DNA of 62,408 nucleotides from the NCBI GenBank assembly GCA_002698985.1, contig PAAY01000036.1, positions 1 to 62,408 of the forward strand, in the 5' to 3' direction. Positions 35,213-44,539 of the stretch are shown here, piece by piece. The DNA comes from Saprospirales bacterium. Lineage in GTDB: Bacteria; Bacteroidota; Bacteroidia; Chitinophagales; Saprospiraceae. The notes under the pieces were generated by a model that did not search any database, was not told the origin of the DNA, and was given only the letters and a program-made list of their open reading frames with translations. Every line of letters starts with the position of its first letter. Position 1 is the first letter of the stretch. A program made the position numbers and the translations under genes.

Positions 35213-38200
35213 TTAATCGATTACGATCAGCTTCCTGGTTGCCGTGTTAGCGGCAGTTTCCAGGGTGTAGTACATCACGCCGGTGGCGTTGAGGTCGTTG
35301 CTGTTGAGGCTAAGCTGGTTGTAACCGGCAGCAAACTCACGCTCGATGGTGGTGAGTACACGGCCAGCCATATCAGTTACGGTCAGCTTGGCGATACCAG
35401 CTTCAGGCAGGTTGAAACCAATGGTAGTCTCACCCTTGAATGGGTTCGGCACGTTTTGGTACAACTCGAAGTTGGCAGCAACAGCACCGTTGAAGCTCAG
35501 CTGAACTCCCATCAGGTTGCCATCCACATCGTAAGCTTCAGCCGGAGTGAAGCGTGAATTCACGCTTACAGCCTCGCTTACACGGGTAGCAGCTTTGGCA
35601 CGGAAAACAACTGTGAACAGGTTGTCAGCAGTGGCTTTACCGTTCCAGCTGGTAGTGATGGCACCCTTGTCGAGCAGGGTCAGGCCAAAGTTTTCAGCAG
35701 TAGCTACGCCAGGAACAATGTCAACGAACTCGAGAACTTCGCGGTCGAAGTTAAGGGTAAATTGGTAACCAAGCACATTTGCATCGGCAGCAGTGAAAGA
35801 AACGGTTACTTCTTCACCTTTTTCAACCTTTTTGTCATCAGCAACGAGGGTCCAGTTGCCAGTGGTACGCTCCTCAACACCGGCAGTGAGGTTGGTGGTG
35901 GCATTGCCATTCACGTCACCCACTTTCACTGCTACGAAGTTGGCATCGATCACACTGCTTGGAATGTTGTTGATGTTGATCAATTCAGGGAACTCCTCGC
36001 TCCATGGGTTAGCAGGATCCGGGAATACATATCCCTTGTCCACAAAGCGCCATGAAGTGTTGTTGTTCAGGTTCGGAATGATCTGAAGGATCAGCTTACG
36101 GAGCTCAACAAGGTCGGCAGTCGTTACTGATTTTGACTTGTTGGCATCGGCAGCGATCAGCTTGTACGGAGAACCGAGCGGTTGTGTTCCAAGAATGTGC
36201 TTACTAATCAGCACGAGGTCGTAAGTGGTTACACCATTGAGCGGATCGTTGTCTTTCTCAGGAGTAACGGTTACGTCGTTGCCAAGCGGAATGTTGGCGA
36301 AGTTGTACATACCGTTGACATCCGTCTGAGCGACAGCGTTGCTCTGGCCGCTAAGGTTCATGGTAACATCTTCAACCGGGTTGTTGTCTTCGTTGGCAAC
36401 TGCACCACCGAGGTTGGCTACGAGCGGACCACCACACTGACCCATGTTGGCCTGGATGATCACGAAAGTTTCGCAGTAATCCTGGTTGCCACTGGCATCG
36501 GTTACCCAAAGCTGAACCGGCTGCTGACCGAGGTCGTCGCAAGTGTAAACACGGCTCTTGTCAGTCACGTCAGAAGAGAATGACAGCTCAAGGGCTCCCG
36601 GGCAGTTGTCGAAGCTGCCGGCGTTGAGGTCAGAAGCCCAGATCTCAACCATAGCCGGGTTGGTGTTCATCAACTCAACCACGATACCATTCTTACAGTA
36701 TGGAGTCGGTTTCTTGCCATCATAAACAGTCACGGTGCTGTGGCAAACAGTCTGGTTGTTGCAGTTGTCAATGGCCTTGTAAGTCACGTTGTATGTACCA
36801 GGAGCCACACCGGTGAAAGGACCGAAGCCGGCACCCAGGTCACTGGTAGCAGTAATGGTTACGTTCGGGCTGCAATCCTGAACATCAGGAGTAGGCAGCA
36901 GAACAGTAGCGGTGCAACCATTGCTGAGGATTTCTACATCATCGATCTCACAACCGCTGGCAAATACCGGATCAACATCGTCGATCACTTTGATGATCTG
37001 CTTGTAAGTAATGAAACCATCCCATGGATCGCTGTCGAGATCGGTGTCCGGGCCAGTTTGCTTGGTAGCATCGGCAGCAGTTGGTTTGCTGGTGGCATTC
37101 CAGCTGTCACGGAAAGTGCGGTTGTCGCAATCGCCGTCTTTGTCGAGGTCACAGGCAGGGAAAGGCAGACCGAGTGCATTTTCAGGTGTTTCCACCACCT
37201 CCTGATCGATGTTGTTACCTACAACACACCAGTTGATCACTGTCCAGGTACGCTGGATCTTGTAGCAAGCATCCGGAACGACGTTGTAGATGACATCGTC
37301 ATGAGAAACAGCTACCAGCTCACAGGTTTCGTAGAAGATCTCAGGCTCACCAAAGCTGGGAACAGTGTTGCCACAGTTCACGGTGATGTCAGCCGGGAAT
37401 TCTACCACCCAGTCAGAAACGTGGTCAACGAAGATGGTTTGGGTGCAAGTCTGCAAGCCGTTGTTGCCTGAACCATCTTTTGCACTCCAGGTACGGGTAA
37501 TGGTACCTTCGAGGCACTGATCGATGTTGATGTTGATTCCACGGGTTACGGTAAAATCACAGTTATCGAAGAAAGAAGCATTGCCGAAATACTGATCGAG
37601 GAATTCGCTCTGAGCTTGAGGATTGCCTGCGAGGCCGGCAAGTTGCGTTTCCAAGTTATCAGCGTAGAAATCGCAGGTAACGCGCTGGTTTTGCGGGCAG
37701 CTCTGGAGCACCGGAGCAACCTTGTCATTTACATTCACTGTTACCATGCAATCGTTGTAGTTGCCATAGCAGTCAAATGCACGGAATACGACAGTGATAG
37801 GTGACTGGTCGAGGTCATTGCAGCAGAACACAACTGAAGGGCCGAAAACGGTGTCGTCGTGGCCGTCGTCACAGTTGTCAACCATGCGGCGCACCTCAAA
37901 ATGATCGAGGCAGCAGTTGTCATGGGTGCCGTCGTCGAAAACGCTGGCATTCACAACGGCTTTGCCGTCAGTTGCAAGGTTTACGTCAGTGATTTCATCA
38001 CAAACAGTGGTTGGGGCAGCGTTGTCCACAACGGTTACCGGAACAGTAATGGTAGTTTGGTTACCACATGCGTCAGTTGCCTGGTAGGTAATGTTATGAA
38101 CACCGACGGGCAGACCCGGAGCCGGGATCATACCACCGTTATTTCCATTTCCACCACTTACATAGATGGCTTCACCAACAGGAGTGAAGATTTTCACGGT

Positions 38201-39409
38201 AACTGTGTTGCAGTTGTCAGAGTAAGTAGGCGCTTTCAAAAAGCCAGTTGATTTACAAACCTGTGGGTGTTGTGCAGGAATGGTAACAGGCACGTTGAAC
38301 GGAGCCACGCTGATCAGCGGAGCCACATTGTCAATTACTTTGATCACCTGTACGTTGTCTTCTCCACCTACGCCGGTGGTAACAACTGTGCCGGTACACC
38401 AGTCGAGAACGGTCCAGGTACGGATGATCTTGAAAGTGTTACCGCAGGTTTGCAGAGTCTGGTCACTGCTTGACTGCTGGTAGTTGCAGTACTGGCCAAT
38501 GATGTTGGCAACAACACCTGAGCCGGTCAACTCGAGCACATCGGCATCATCGAGGCCGTTGCCCGGGCAACCGTTGCCACCGTTGGCAGTGTTGGTGCTG
38601 TTCACAGCAGCGTTGTCTACAAATGGTGCATCGTTATCGTCGCAACCTGGGTCGAGGTTGACGTCGATAACATCGGCAGTGCCGGGGTCAGAATCGCCAA
38701 CATAAGCGTGCAATGCAGTGGCATCTACGATGTTGGGATAAGCGGCGTACTGGTCGCAAGTCCAAATGATGTCATTCGGAAAGTCAACAGCAGCCGGACG
38801 CTCAACAGTGATCACGTGATCACAAGAAGCGGAAATGTTGTTATAGTCGTCAAAGGCAATGTAGGTACGGGTGATGATCACCTGACCATTGCCACACAAT
38901 CCGCTTGTGTTGATGGTTTCGTTGGTTAACTGAATAGTTGGGGTTGCATCGCAGTTGTCAACTGCAGTCGGCAGCGCCACACTGTTGAGGTCTTCCCAGC
39001 AACCTACGGTAGCAGTACCACAGGTAATTACCGGAGGAAGCTTGTCCTCGAGGATCATGTTACCCCAGCAAGAGTTACCAGTAGCCAGGTCCTCGATGGT
39101 TGTCGTCAAGGTCTGACCGAAATACTGGCTGGCATTGTTGATTTCCACCTCGTTCACGCCGGTGGCAATAACAGTAATGCCGTGCTTGATGGTGATTTGG
39201 TAATCATGACCCGGAAGCGGGTCGCCTTCAAGGATCATGTCAGCGTTGATGAGCGCGTGACATTGGTTGGGTGTAGGGTCAATGGAGACCTGCACCAGGT
39301 TGTTACAGGCCAAGGCCTGAGCCTCAGCACGCTGTATTCCGAAGATCAACATCGGAACAGCGAGTACCCATGTAAGCCAGGGTTTTGCTGTAAAATTCGT
39401 TTTTGTCAT
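35213..39409 (-). CDS. T9SS surface protein with Ig/HYR-like repeats, dockerin-like and cohesin-like modules
   Basis: A 1398-residue secreted protein. Signal peptide (1-31, ending AEAQ). Residues 32-990 contain Cys-rich Ig/HYR-like repeats (patterns such as DNVAPLISV, DACGNQTTITVPVTVVDNAAP). A CarboxypepD/SdrD-like module (about 994-1060, GGAVANEDNNPVEDVTMNL) leads into a dockerin type I-like module (about 1065-1165): a first loop D1088-A-N1090 to D1099 with LVELRKLIL helix, and a second partial loop VGDVNGNA. A cohesin-like module (about 1180-1305, NVLGYQFTLNFD) and a type A T9SS domain (about 1314-1398, FELYQNVPNPFKGETTIGF) close the protein. Having both partner modules in one chain is unusual. 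It is a paralogue of the protein at 55315. Confidence 0.92.
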   Translation of the reverse strand: MTKTNFTAKPWLTWVLAVPMLIFGIQRAEAQALACNNLVQVSIDPTPNQCHALINADMILEGDPLPGHDYQITIKHGITVIATGVNEVEINNASQYFGQTLTTTIEDLATGNSCWGNMILEDKLPPVITCGTATVGCWEDLNSVALPTAVDNCDATPTIQLTNETINTSGLCGNGQVIITRTYIAFDDYNNISASCDHVITVERPAAVDFPNDIIWTCDQYAAYPNIVDATALHAYVGDSDPGTADVIDVNLDPGCDDNDAPFVDNAAVNSTNTANGGNGCPGNGLDDADVLELTGSGVVANIIGQYCNYQQSSSDQTLQTCGNTFKIIRTWTVLDWCTGTVVTTGVGGEDNVQVIKVIDNVAPLISVAPFNVPVTIPAQHPQVCKSTGFLKAPTYSDNCNTVTVKIFTPVGEAIYVSGGNGNNGGMIPAPGLPVGVHNITYQATDACGNQTTITVPVTVVDNAAPTTVCDEITDVNLATDGKAVVNASVFDDGTHDNCCLDHFEVRRMVDNCDDGHDDTVFGPSVVFCCNDLDQSPITVVFRAFDCYGNYNDCMVTVNVNDKVAPVLQSCPQNQRVTCDFYADNLETQLAGLAGNPQAQSEFLDQYFGNASFFDNCDFTVTRGININIDQCLEGTITRTWSAKDGSGNNGLQTCTQTIFVDHVSDWVVEFPADITVNCGNTVPSFGEPEIFYETCELVAVSHDDVIYNVVPDACYKIQRTWTVINWCVVGNNIDQEVVETPENALGLPFPACDLDKDGDCDNRTFRDSWNATSKPTAADATKQTGPDTDLDSDPWDGFITYKQIIKVIDDVDPVFASGCEIDDVEILSNGCTATVLLPTPDVQDCSPNVTITATSDLGAGFGPFTGVAPGTYNVTYKAIDNCNNQTVCHSTVTVYDGKKPTPYCKNGIVVELMNTNPAMVEIWASDLNAGSFDNCPGALELSFSSDVTDKSRVYTCDDLGQQPVQLWVTDASGNQDYCETFVIIQANMGQCGGPLVANLGGAVANEDNNPVEDVTMNLSGQSNAVAQTDVNGMYNFANIPLGNDVTVTPEKDNDPLNGVTTYDLVLISKHILGTQPLGSPYKLIAADANKSKSVTTADLVELRKLILQIIPNLNNNTSWRFVDKGYVFPDPANPWSEEFPELININNIPSSVIDANFVAVKVGDVNGNATTNLTAGVEERTTGNWTLVADDKKVEKGEEVTVSFTAADANVLGYQFTLNFDREVLEFVDIVPGVATAENFGLTLLDKGAITTSWNGKATADNLFTVVFRAKAATRVSEAVSVNSRFTPAEAYDVDGNLMGVQLSFNGAVAANFELYQNVPNPFKGETTIGFNLPEAGIAKLTVTDMAGRVLTTIEREFAAGYNQLSLNSNDLNATGVMYYTLETAANTATRKLIVID

Positions 39410-39933
39410 AAGATCAAAGATTACAATTTGTTAATAATGGAACCAAACAGGTCTTGGCTGAGCATGCTCAACCAAAACTTTTCTTCAATTCTAGCTTGTC
39501 AGCACTCTTGAATAGAATGCCTTCCCTTCGGAAAACACAAAACCCAAGCATTTCAACAATAGAAAAGCTCAGGCATTCAGAGAACGCTTGAAACTACAAC
39601 AAAGCAAACCAATGCTATTGTCCAGGAAATAAGGAGTACAAATACAAAAAGGTAAGGACAACCTTAAAGTTGGAGTGTAACTGTTGTAGTTCATGGGATA
39701 ATTTAGTCATCTTGAAACAGCGGGCCAAAGGTATAAAGCTTTTTGATCTCAAAAAACTTTTAACATTTCAAGCACACTGATTCATTCGCCAGCAAAGGTA
39801 AACATTGAAAAAACATTCAATCATACCAGCATGGCGGTATTTTGACAGTTTAAAAAGATTCACATATCAAAATGGAAAAGGGAGGGTATTTAGGTCTGGT
39901 CAACCATTGTGCCAATTTGAAATATGTACGGAG
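39410..39933. promoter_or_regulatory. Long leader and promoter region of the dockerin/cohesin gene
   Basis: About 520 bases without a gene. On the minus strand two perfect -7 boxes TACCTTTG occur at 39726-39733 and 39793-39800; the nearer one has TTTG 16 bases upstream. Transcription from it would give a leader of about 310 bases. The rest is AT-rich and shows no repeat module of the kinds seen in other gaps. The response regulator gene ends at 39934. Confidence 0.5.
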
Positions 39934-40620
39934 TCAAACCAAGCTGTACTCATACACCATTCTGATCAGCGAAGCGGTACTGCTGACGTTGAGCTTCCGC
40001 ATGATATTCTTCCGGTGAACGCTGACAGTTTGGTCAGAGATGAAGAGTTCCTGGCCTATTTCCTTGTTGGTCTTGGCCATGCCGATCAACTTCAGTATCT
40101 CCATTTCACGGTGGGTGAGTTTGTACTTCATGACAAACTTTTGCTCGAAAGATTGACAAATCTTACCGTCTTTGATCATCCGGGAATGCAGGCCGCTGCC
40201 ATTGGTTAAGGAAAGCCCAACACCCAGATAGCGCTCGCCCATCATCAGATTTTTGATGGCCGTTATGATCTCATGGGTCTGGCAGCGCTTCAGCATGTAG
40301 CCGTCAACGCCATACCTGAACACTGACTTGATCACTTTCGAATCTTCGTAAATGCTCATGACCAGGCTCAGGCTTTCGTAGTGCTTTTCCTTCCAGGCCG
40401 CCAACAGGTCAAGCCCATCCAGATCGGGCAGATTGAGATCGAGAATGACGATCTCAGGCTTCCGCTCCGGCATCAGTTTGAACAACTCACAAGCCGAATT
40501 GGCCGTGCCGACTATCTGTGTGGGAAGTGAATTTTGATGAGCCTCAAAAATTTGAAGAAGGCCTTTGATGAAGATCGGTTGTGCGTCGGCAATCAGTATT
40601 CTCAGTGGAGTTTCGCTCAT
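39934..40620 (-). CDS. NarL/FixJ-family response regulator
   Basis: A 228-residue regulator with a receiver domain (about 5-130; phospho-acceptor D61 in VILDLNLPD, Lys in YMLKR) and a C-terminal LuxR helix-turn-helix (about 165-222; LTHREMEILKLIGMAKTNKEIG, ISDQTVSVHRKNIMRKL). The Thr/Ser switch position reads VMSIYED. No kinase gene is adjacent, so it is an orphan here. It lies upstream of, and points towards, the surface-protein block, which makes control of those genes worth testing. Confidence 0.92.
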   Translation of the reverse strand: MSETPLRILIADAQPIFIKGLLQIFEAHQNSLPTQIVGTANSACELFKLMPERKPEIVILDLNLPDLDGLDLLAAWKEKHYESLSLVMSIYEDSKVIKSVFRYGVDGYMLKRCQTHEIITAIKNLMMGERYLGVGLSLTNGSGLHSRMIKDGKICQSFEQKFVMKYKLTHREMEILKLIGMAKTNKEIGQELFISDQTVSVHRKNIMRKLNVSSTASLIRMVYEYSLV

Positions 40621-40728
40621 ATCAAAATCGGTAGGATGTTCAGTTTTTAGATTCTCACATCCAACTCACATGAAAATATGATGCCATTTATATTTTATTG
40701 CATAAGTGTTATTAATATGTGAGACCTT

Positions 40729-41709
40729 TTACACCAAGTGTTTGGCTTTGTGAACGCTGTTGTCACCGTTCTGATACAGGGAAAATGAAAAGCCTCCCTG
40801 AATACTGGCCGCTCCTGTCACACCGGCTTTGTTCACGGCAATCAGTCCGACCTGGAAGTCAACTTTCCCTCCGTTTCTTTGGATGATGCGATCCAAAGCC
40901 TGCTCACAGGCTTCCTGAGGGCTGGCCCCTTGTCGCATCAACTCAACCACCAAAAATGTACTCAGTGACTTCAACACCTCTTCACCGAGGCCCGTGGCGG
41001 CAGCTCCCCCCACCTCGTTATCGACATACAGGCCGGCCCCGATGATGGGAGAGTCCCCTACCCTGCCCCGCATCTTGAAGGCCATGCCGCTGGTGGTGCA
41101 TGAGCCTGCAATGTTTCCAGCTTCGTCAATGGCCAGCATGCCAATGGTGTCGTGGAGTTCAGCGTTGACCCTGGGCTTGTACTGCGCTGTTTTAGCCCAC
41201 TCCTCCCATCTGGCTTTTGCCTCCGGAGTCAGCAGATTTTGTTTTTGAAAACCTTCGGTCAAAGCAAAATCCAGTGCCCCTTCACCTACCAACATCACAT
41301 GCGGAGTTCTTTCCATCACCCTCCGGGCAACGGAGATGGGGTGCATGATGTGTTCCAGCGCAGCCACCGAACCACAGTTTCCGTTTGAATCCATGATGCA
41401 GGCATCCAGGGTCACATGGCCATCCCGGTCGGGAAGGCCGCCGTATCCTACCGACTGGTTGGAGGGATCGGCTTCGATCACCCGCACCCCCTGCTCCACG
41501 GCATCGAGGGCACTTCCGCCTCCTGCTAAAATTTTCCAGGCCTCATCGTTGGCTTTGGTTCCAAATGGCCAGGTAGAGATGGCCAATGGTATTTTTCCCT
41601 GTGCAGGTGCTTGATTAGTTGACGTATCTTCTGAACAGGCCGGAAGTGACAAGCCGGCAGCCACGGTTCCCAGTGCCATTTTTGAGATGAAATCTCTTCT
41701 CGTTTTCAT
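40729..41709 (-). CDS. Isoaspartyl peptidase/L-asparaginase family (N4-GlcNAc-asparaginase-like) lipoprotein
   Basis: A 326-residue Ntn hydrolase. The N-terminus carries a twin-arginine motif (MKTRRDF) and a lipobox-like SLPAC (Cys25), suggesting Tat export and possible lipid anchoring. The autocatalytic cleavage site is conserved: T188 in HDTIGMLAID would become the nucleophile after processing into alpha and beta chains. GGSALDAVEQGVRVIE and GLPDRDGHVTLDA fit aspartylglucosaminidase-type members, which cleave N-glycan Asn-GlcNAc links. The ATG at 41709 is chosen for the twin-Arg start. It is divergent from the acyltransferase gene. Confidence 0.92.
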   Translation of the reverse strand: MKTRRDFISKMALGTVAAGLSLPACSEDTSTNQAPAQGKIPLAISTWPFGTKANDEAWKILAGGGSALDAVEQGVRVIEADPSNQSVGYGGLPDRDGHVTLDACIMDSNGNCGSVAALEHIMHPISVARRVMERTPHVMLVGEGALDFALTEGFQKQNLLTPEAKARWEEWAKTAQYKPRVNAELHDTIGMLAIDEAGNIAGSCTTSGMAFKMRGRVGDSPIIGAGLYVDNEVGGAAATGLGEEVLKSLSTFLVVELMRQGASPQEACEQALDRIIQRNGGKVDFQVGLIAVNKAGVTGAASIQGGFSFSLYQNGDNSVHKAKHLV

Positions 41710-41774
41710 GTTTTTCAAATTTGTCTGGTCAGAATGCTTCAAGTCTGGATATTTGTGGTCTTCAATTGCAGACC

Positions 41775-42656
41775 ATGCTCAACAGGATCGTCATAATCAC
41801 CTCCAGAATTTTCGGCCAACTGCCGTTTTCGGTGATCTATGGCTTTTCCAATGTACTCTTCCTGGTTCTTTATTACGTTGCGGGCTACCGTAAGAAGGTT
41901 GTGACGCAAAATCTTCATCGCTCGTTCCCCGGCAAAACGCCCAAAGAAATAAACCTGATTCGCCGCCAATACTACCGGTACTTTGCCGACCTGCTCCTCG
42001 AAAGCCTCAAAGGGCTTTACATGAAGGAAGCAGAATTTCGCAAGCGCTTCACCTGGGCTGATCCGCACGTTTTTGACGAAGAAATAAAAGGCCATAAACA
42101 CATCATCATGCTGGGCAGCCATTACGGCAACTGGGAATGGGGTTCCGTATGCATGCCCTTGTACCTCCATCACCAGCTTTACGGGATCTACAAGCCTTTG
42201 TCAAACAAGGCCCTTGACAATTGGCTGCAGGAACGTCGCAGCCGGTTTGGGCTTCTTCCGGTGAAAATGTCGCAAGTGGCAAGGACCCTCGTTCAGGAAC
42301 ATGATGCCCTGGCGATGTTCGCTTTCATTGCCGATCAAACACCCGTTGATGTCGAAAATGCCTTTTGGCTTCGATTTCTCAACCAGGATACCCCCTTTTA
42401 TCATGGGCCAGAAAAACTGGCCCGGCGAACCGGCTTTCCGGTTTACATTTATAAAATTGAGCGCCCGAAACGGGGCTTCTATTCCATCAGTTTCCACAAA
42501 CTCACCGACGATGCCCGCAGTTTGCCGGAAGGCGAACTTACAAAGCGGTACGTTGCATTTCTGGAGCGGCAAATCAGCGAGGCCCCGCAATACTGGCTAT
42601 GGTCTCACCGGCGGTGGAAACGCAGCAAGCCGGCAAATGCCTCTGTGTTTCGCTAA
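41775..42656 (+). CDS. LpxL/HtrB-family lysophospholipid (lipid A) acyltransferase
   Basis: A 293-residue inner-membrane-associated acyltransferase, probably adding a secondary acyl chain to lipid A or another lipid. An N-terminal hydrophobic helix (about 16-37) precedes the catalytic HX4E motif (H116 to E121, SHYGNWE), and the family's GPEKLARRTGFPVYIYKIER and QYLWSHRRWK-like C-terminal segment (PQYWLWSHRRWKRS) are present. I start at the ATG at 41775, which places the membrane helix near the N-terminus; the frame is open from 41721. Confidence 0.9.
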   Translation: MLNRIVIITSRIFGQLPFSVIYGFSNVLFLVLYYVAGYRKKVVTQNLHRSFPGKTPKEINLIRRQYYRYFADLLLESLKGLYMKEAEFRKRFTWADPHVFDEEIKGHKHIIMLGSHYGNWEWGSVCMPLYLHHQLYGIYKPLSNKALDNWLQERRSRFGLLPVKMSQVARTLVQEHDALAMFAFIADQTPVDVENAFWLRFLNQDTPFYHGPEKLARRTGFPVYIYKIERPKRGFYSISFHKLTDDARSLPEGELTKRYVAFLERQISEAPQYWLWSHRRWKRSKPANASVFR

Positions 42657-42773
42657 AAAATCCATTACTGACAGGAGTAAAGCAATGCTCTCGAGCAGGG
42701 CTGCGCTTTTGAAATGCACACTTGCGTTAACCACGTATCCGGCGCAATATACCTTTTACTACTCAGCAATTCC

Positions 42774-44078
42774 TCAGGGCTTGCCCAATAGTCTGAACAT
42801 ATTTTTCTTGTAAGCTTCAACGCCCGGTTGATCAAAGGGATTGACACCGAGGAGGTAGCCACTGATCCCACAGGCTTTTTCGAAGAAATAAAAGAGGTAC
42901 CCGAGGTGGTAGGCATTCAGTTCGGGCAGCTTGATGACCAGGTTGGGCACCCCGCCGTCCACATGCGCCATGATGGTTCCCTCGCAGGCCTTCTTGTTCA
43001 CATAGTCCATGGTTTTTCCGGCCAGGTAGTTCAAACCATCCAGGTTTTCTTCATTCCGCTCGATGGCAATATCTGCTTCGGGCTGTTCAATGGCGATCAG
43101 CGTCTCAAACAGGTTTCGCCTTCCATCCTGGATGTACTGGCCAAGCGAGTGCAGATCGGTAGTCAGGTCAGCACTGGCGGGGAAAATTCCTTTGCCATCT
43201 TTGCCCTCGCTCTCGCCAAAGAGCTGCTTCCACCATTCAGCCACGTAGTGCAAAGCGGGTTCGTAGTTGATGAGCAGTTCCAACTGGTAGCCTTTGTTGT
43301 ACAGCACATTTCTGATGGCTGCATACTGGTAACAGGGGTTTTCTTCAAAAGGAGCCCTCAAATCTTTCAGGGCTGCAGCAGCTCCTTTCATCAAGGCCCC
43401 GATGTCGATGCCGGCACAGGCAATGGGCAGCAATCCCACCGCCGTAAGCACTGAAAACCTGCCCCCTACATCGTCGGGCACCACGAAAGTTTCATAGCCC
43501 TCCTGGTCGGCAAGGCGTTTCAGTGCGCCTTTTGCCTTGTCGGTGGTGGCATAGATGCGTTCCCGTGCACCTTCCTTGCCGTATTTCTCTTCGAGTAAAT
43601 TTTTGAAGACCCTGAAAGCGATGGCCGGCTCGGTGGTGGTGCCGGATTTTGAAATGACATTCACGGAAAAATCACGGTCACCAATGACATCCAGAAGGTG
43701 TTTCAGGTACACCGGTGATAGGTTGGTGCCGGCAAAGTAGATCTCAGGCGCTTTGCGCTGTTTCTTGGTCAGTTTGTTGTGAAAAGTGTGGCAGAGCGCC
43801 TCGATGGCTGCACGGGCTCCGAGGTAAGAGCCTCCAATTCCCACCACCACGAGAACGCTCGATTGCTGGTGGATTTTTCTGGCGGCCGCTTTTATCCTTT
43901 TGAATTCTTCCTTGTCGTAGCGCTTCGGCAATTCCAGCCAGCCCAGAAAGTCAGCGCCGGGGCCGGTTCGGCTGTGCAATTGCTTGGCTGCCAATTCGAC
44001 GGCAGGTTTCAGAAAATTCAATTCATCCTGTCGAACGAATGGTTGGGTACTGGAAAGATCGAGTGTAAGTTTTTCCAT
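42774..44078 (-). CDS. pgi: Glucose-6-phosphate isomerase
   Basis: Glycolytic enzyme interconverting glucose 6-phosphate and fructose 6-phosphate. The 434-residue length is typical of the shorter bacterial class. Visible motifs are [17 protein letters not shown], the signature [36 protein letters not shown], and near the C-terminus [16 protein letters not shown] with the catalytic Lys region. The ATG at 44078 is preferred; the open frame upstream overlaps the divergent YraN-family gene. CAAAGATT at 44133-44140 is a one-mismatch -7 box on this strand. Confidence 0.97.
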   Translation of the reverse strand: MEKLTLDLSSTQPFVRQDELNFLKPAVELAAKQLHSRTGPGADFLGWLELPKRYDKEEFKRIKAAARKIHQQSSVLVVVGIGGSYLGARAAIEALCHTFHNKLTKKQRKAPEIYFAGTNLSPVYLKHLLDVIGDRDFSVNVISKSGTTTEPAIAFRVFKNLLEEKYGKEGARERIYATTDKAKGALKRLADQEGYETFVVPDDVGGRFSVLTAVGLLPIACAGIDIGALMKGAAAALKDLRAPFEENPCYQYAAIRNVLYNKGYQLELLINYEPALHYVAEWWKQLFGESEGKDGKGIFPASADLTTDLHSLGQYIQDGRRNLFETLIAIEQPEADIAIERNEENLDGLNYLAGKTMDYVNKKACEGTIMAHVDGGVPNLVIKLPELNAYHLGYLFYFFEKACGISGYLLGVNPFDQPGVEAYKKNMFRLLGKP

Positions 44079-44149
44079 TGGCGGGTAAGTGCTAAGCTTG
44101 GGGGCTTCCCAAAGGTTTTTTAGTTTGCGGGGCAAAGATTCAAAAAACC

Positions 44150-44527
44150 ATGGCAAAACACCTCGAAACCGGAAAAAGAGGAGAGGAATTGGCCCTGCAA
44201 CTCCTTCAGTCAAAAGGATTCAAAATTCTGGAAACCAACTGGCGCTACAAACGCCTCGAAGTTGACATCATCGCCATGGACGGACCTGTACTGGTCTTTG
44301 TGGAAGTAAAAACCCGCAGCTACGACTACTTCGGCAAACCGGAGGAATTTGTGAACAGCAAAAAAGAAAGGCTGCTGGCACAGGCCGCTGCCGCCTACAT
44401 GCACCAGATCCAACACGAATGGAGCATCCGATTCGATGTGGTTTCAGTCCTGCTCCATTCCGACGAAAAAATAGAAATCAGACACCTACCTGATGCCTTC
44501 TTCCCCGGCCTCGGCGATGCCCTCTGA
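44150..44527 (+). CDS. YraN family (UPF0102) endonuclease-like protein
   Basis: A 125-residue protein of the UPF0102/YraN family with a restriction-endonuclease-like fold. The conserved pattern is present: [26 protein letters not shown] and [14 protein letters not shown], giving the D-ExK catalytic arrangement, followed by the [14 protein letters not shown] helix. The biochemical role is not settled. It ends 12 bases before the convergent fhs gene. Confidence 0.93.
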   Translation: MAKHLETGKRGEELALQLLQSKGFKILETNWRYKRLEVDIIAMDGPVLVFVEVKTRSYDYFGKPEEFVNSKKERLLAQAAAAYMHQIQHEWSIRFDVVSVLLHSDEKIEIRHLPDAFFPGLGDAL

Positions 44528-44539
44528 CAACCGACAACC

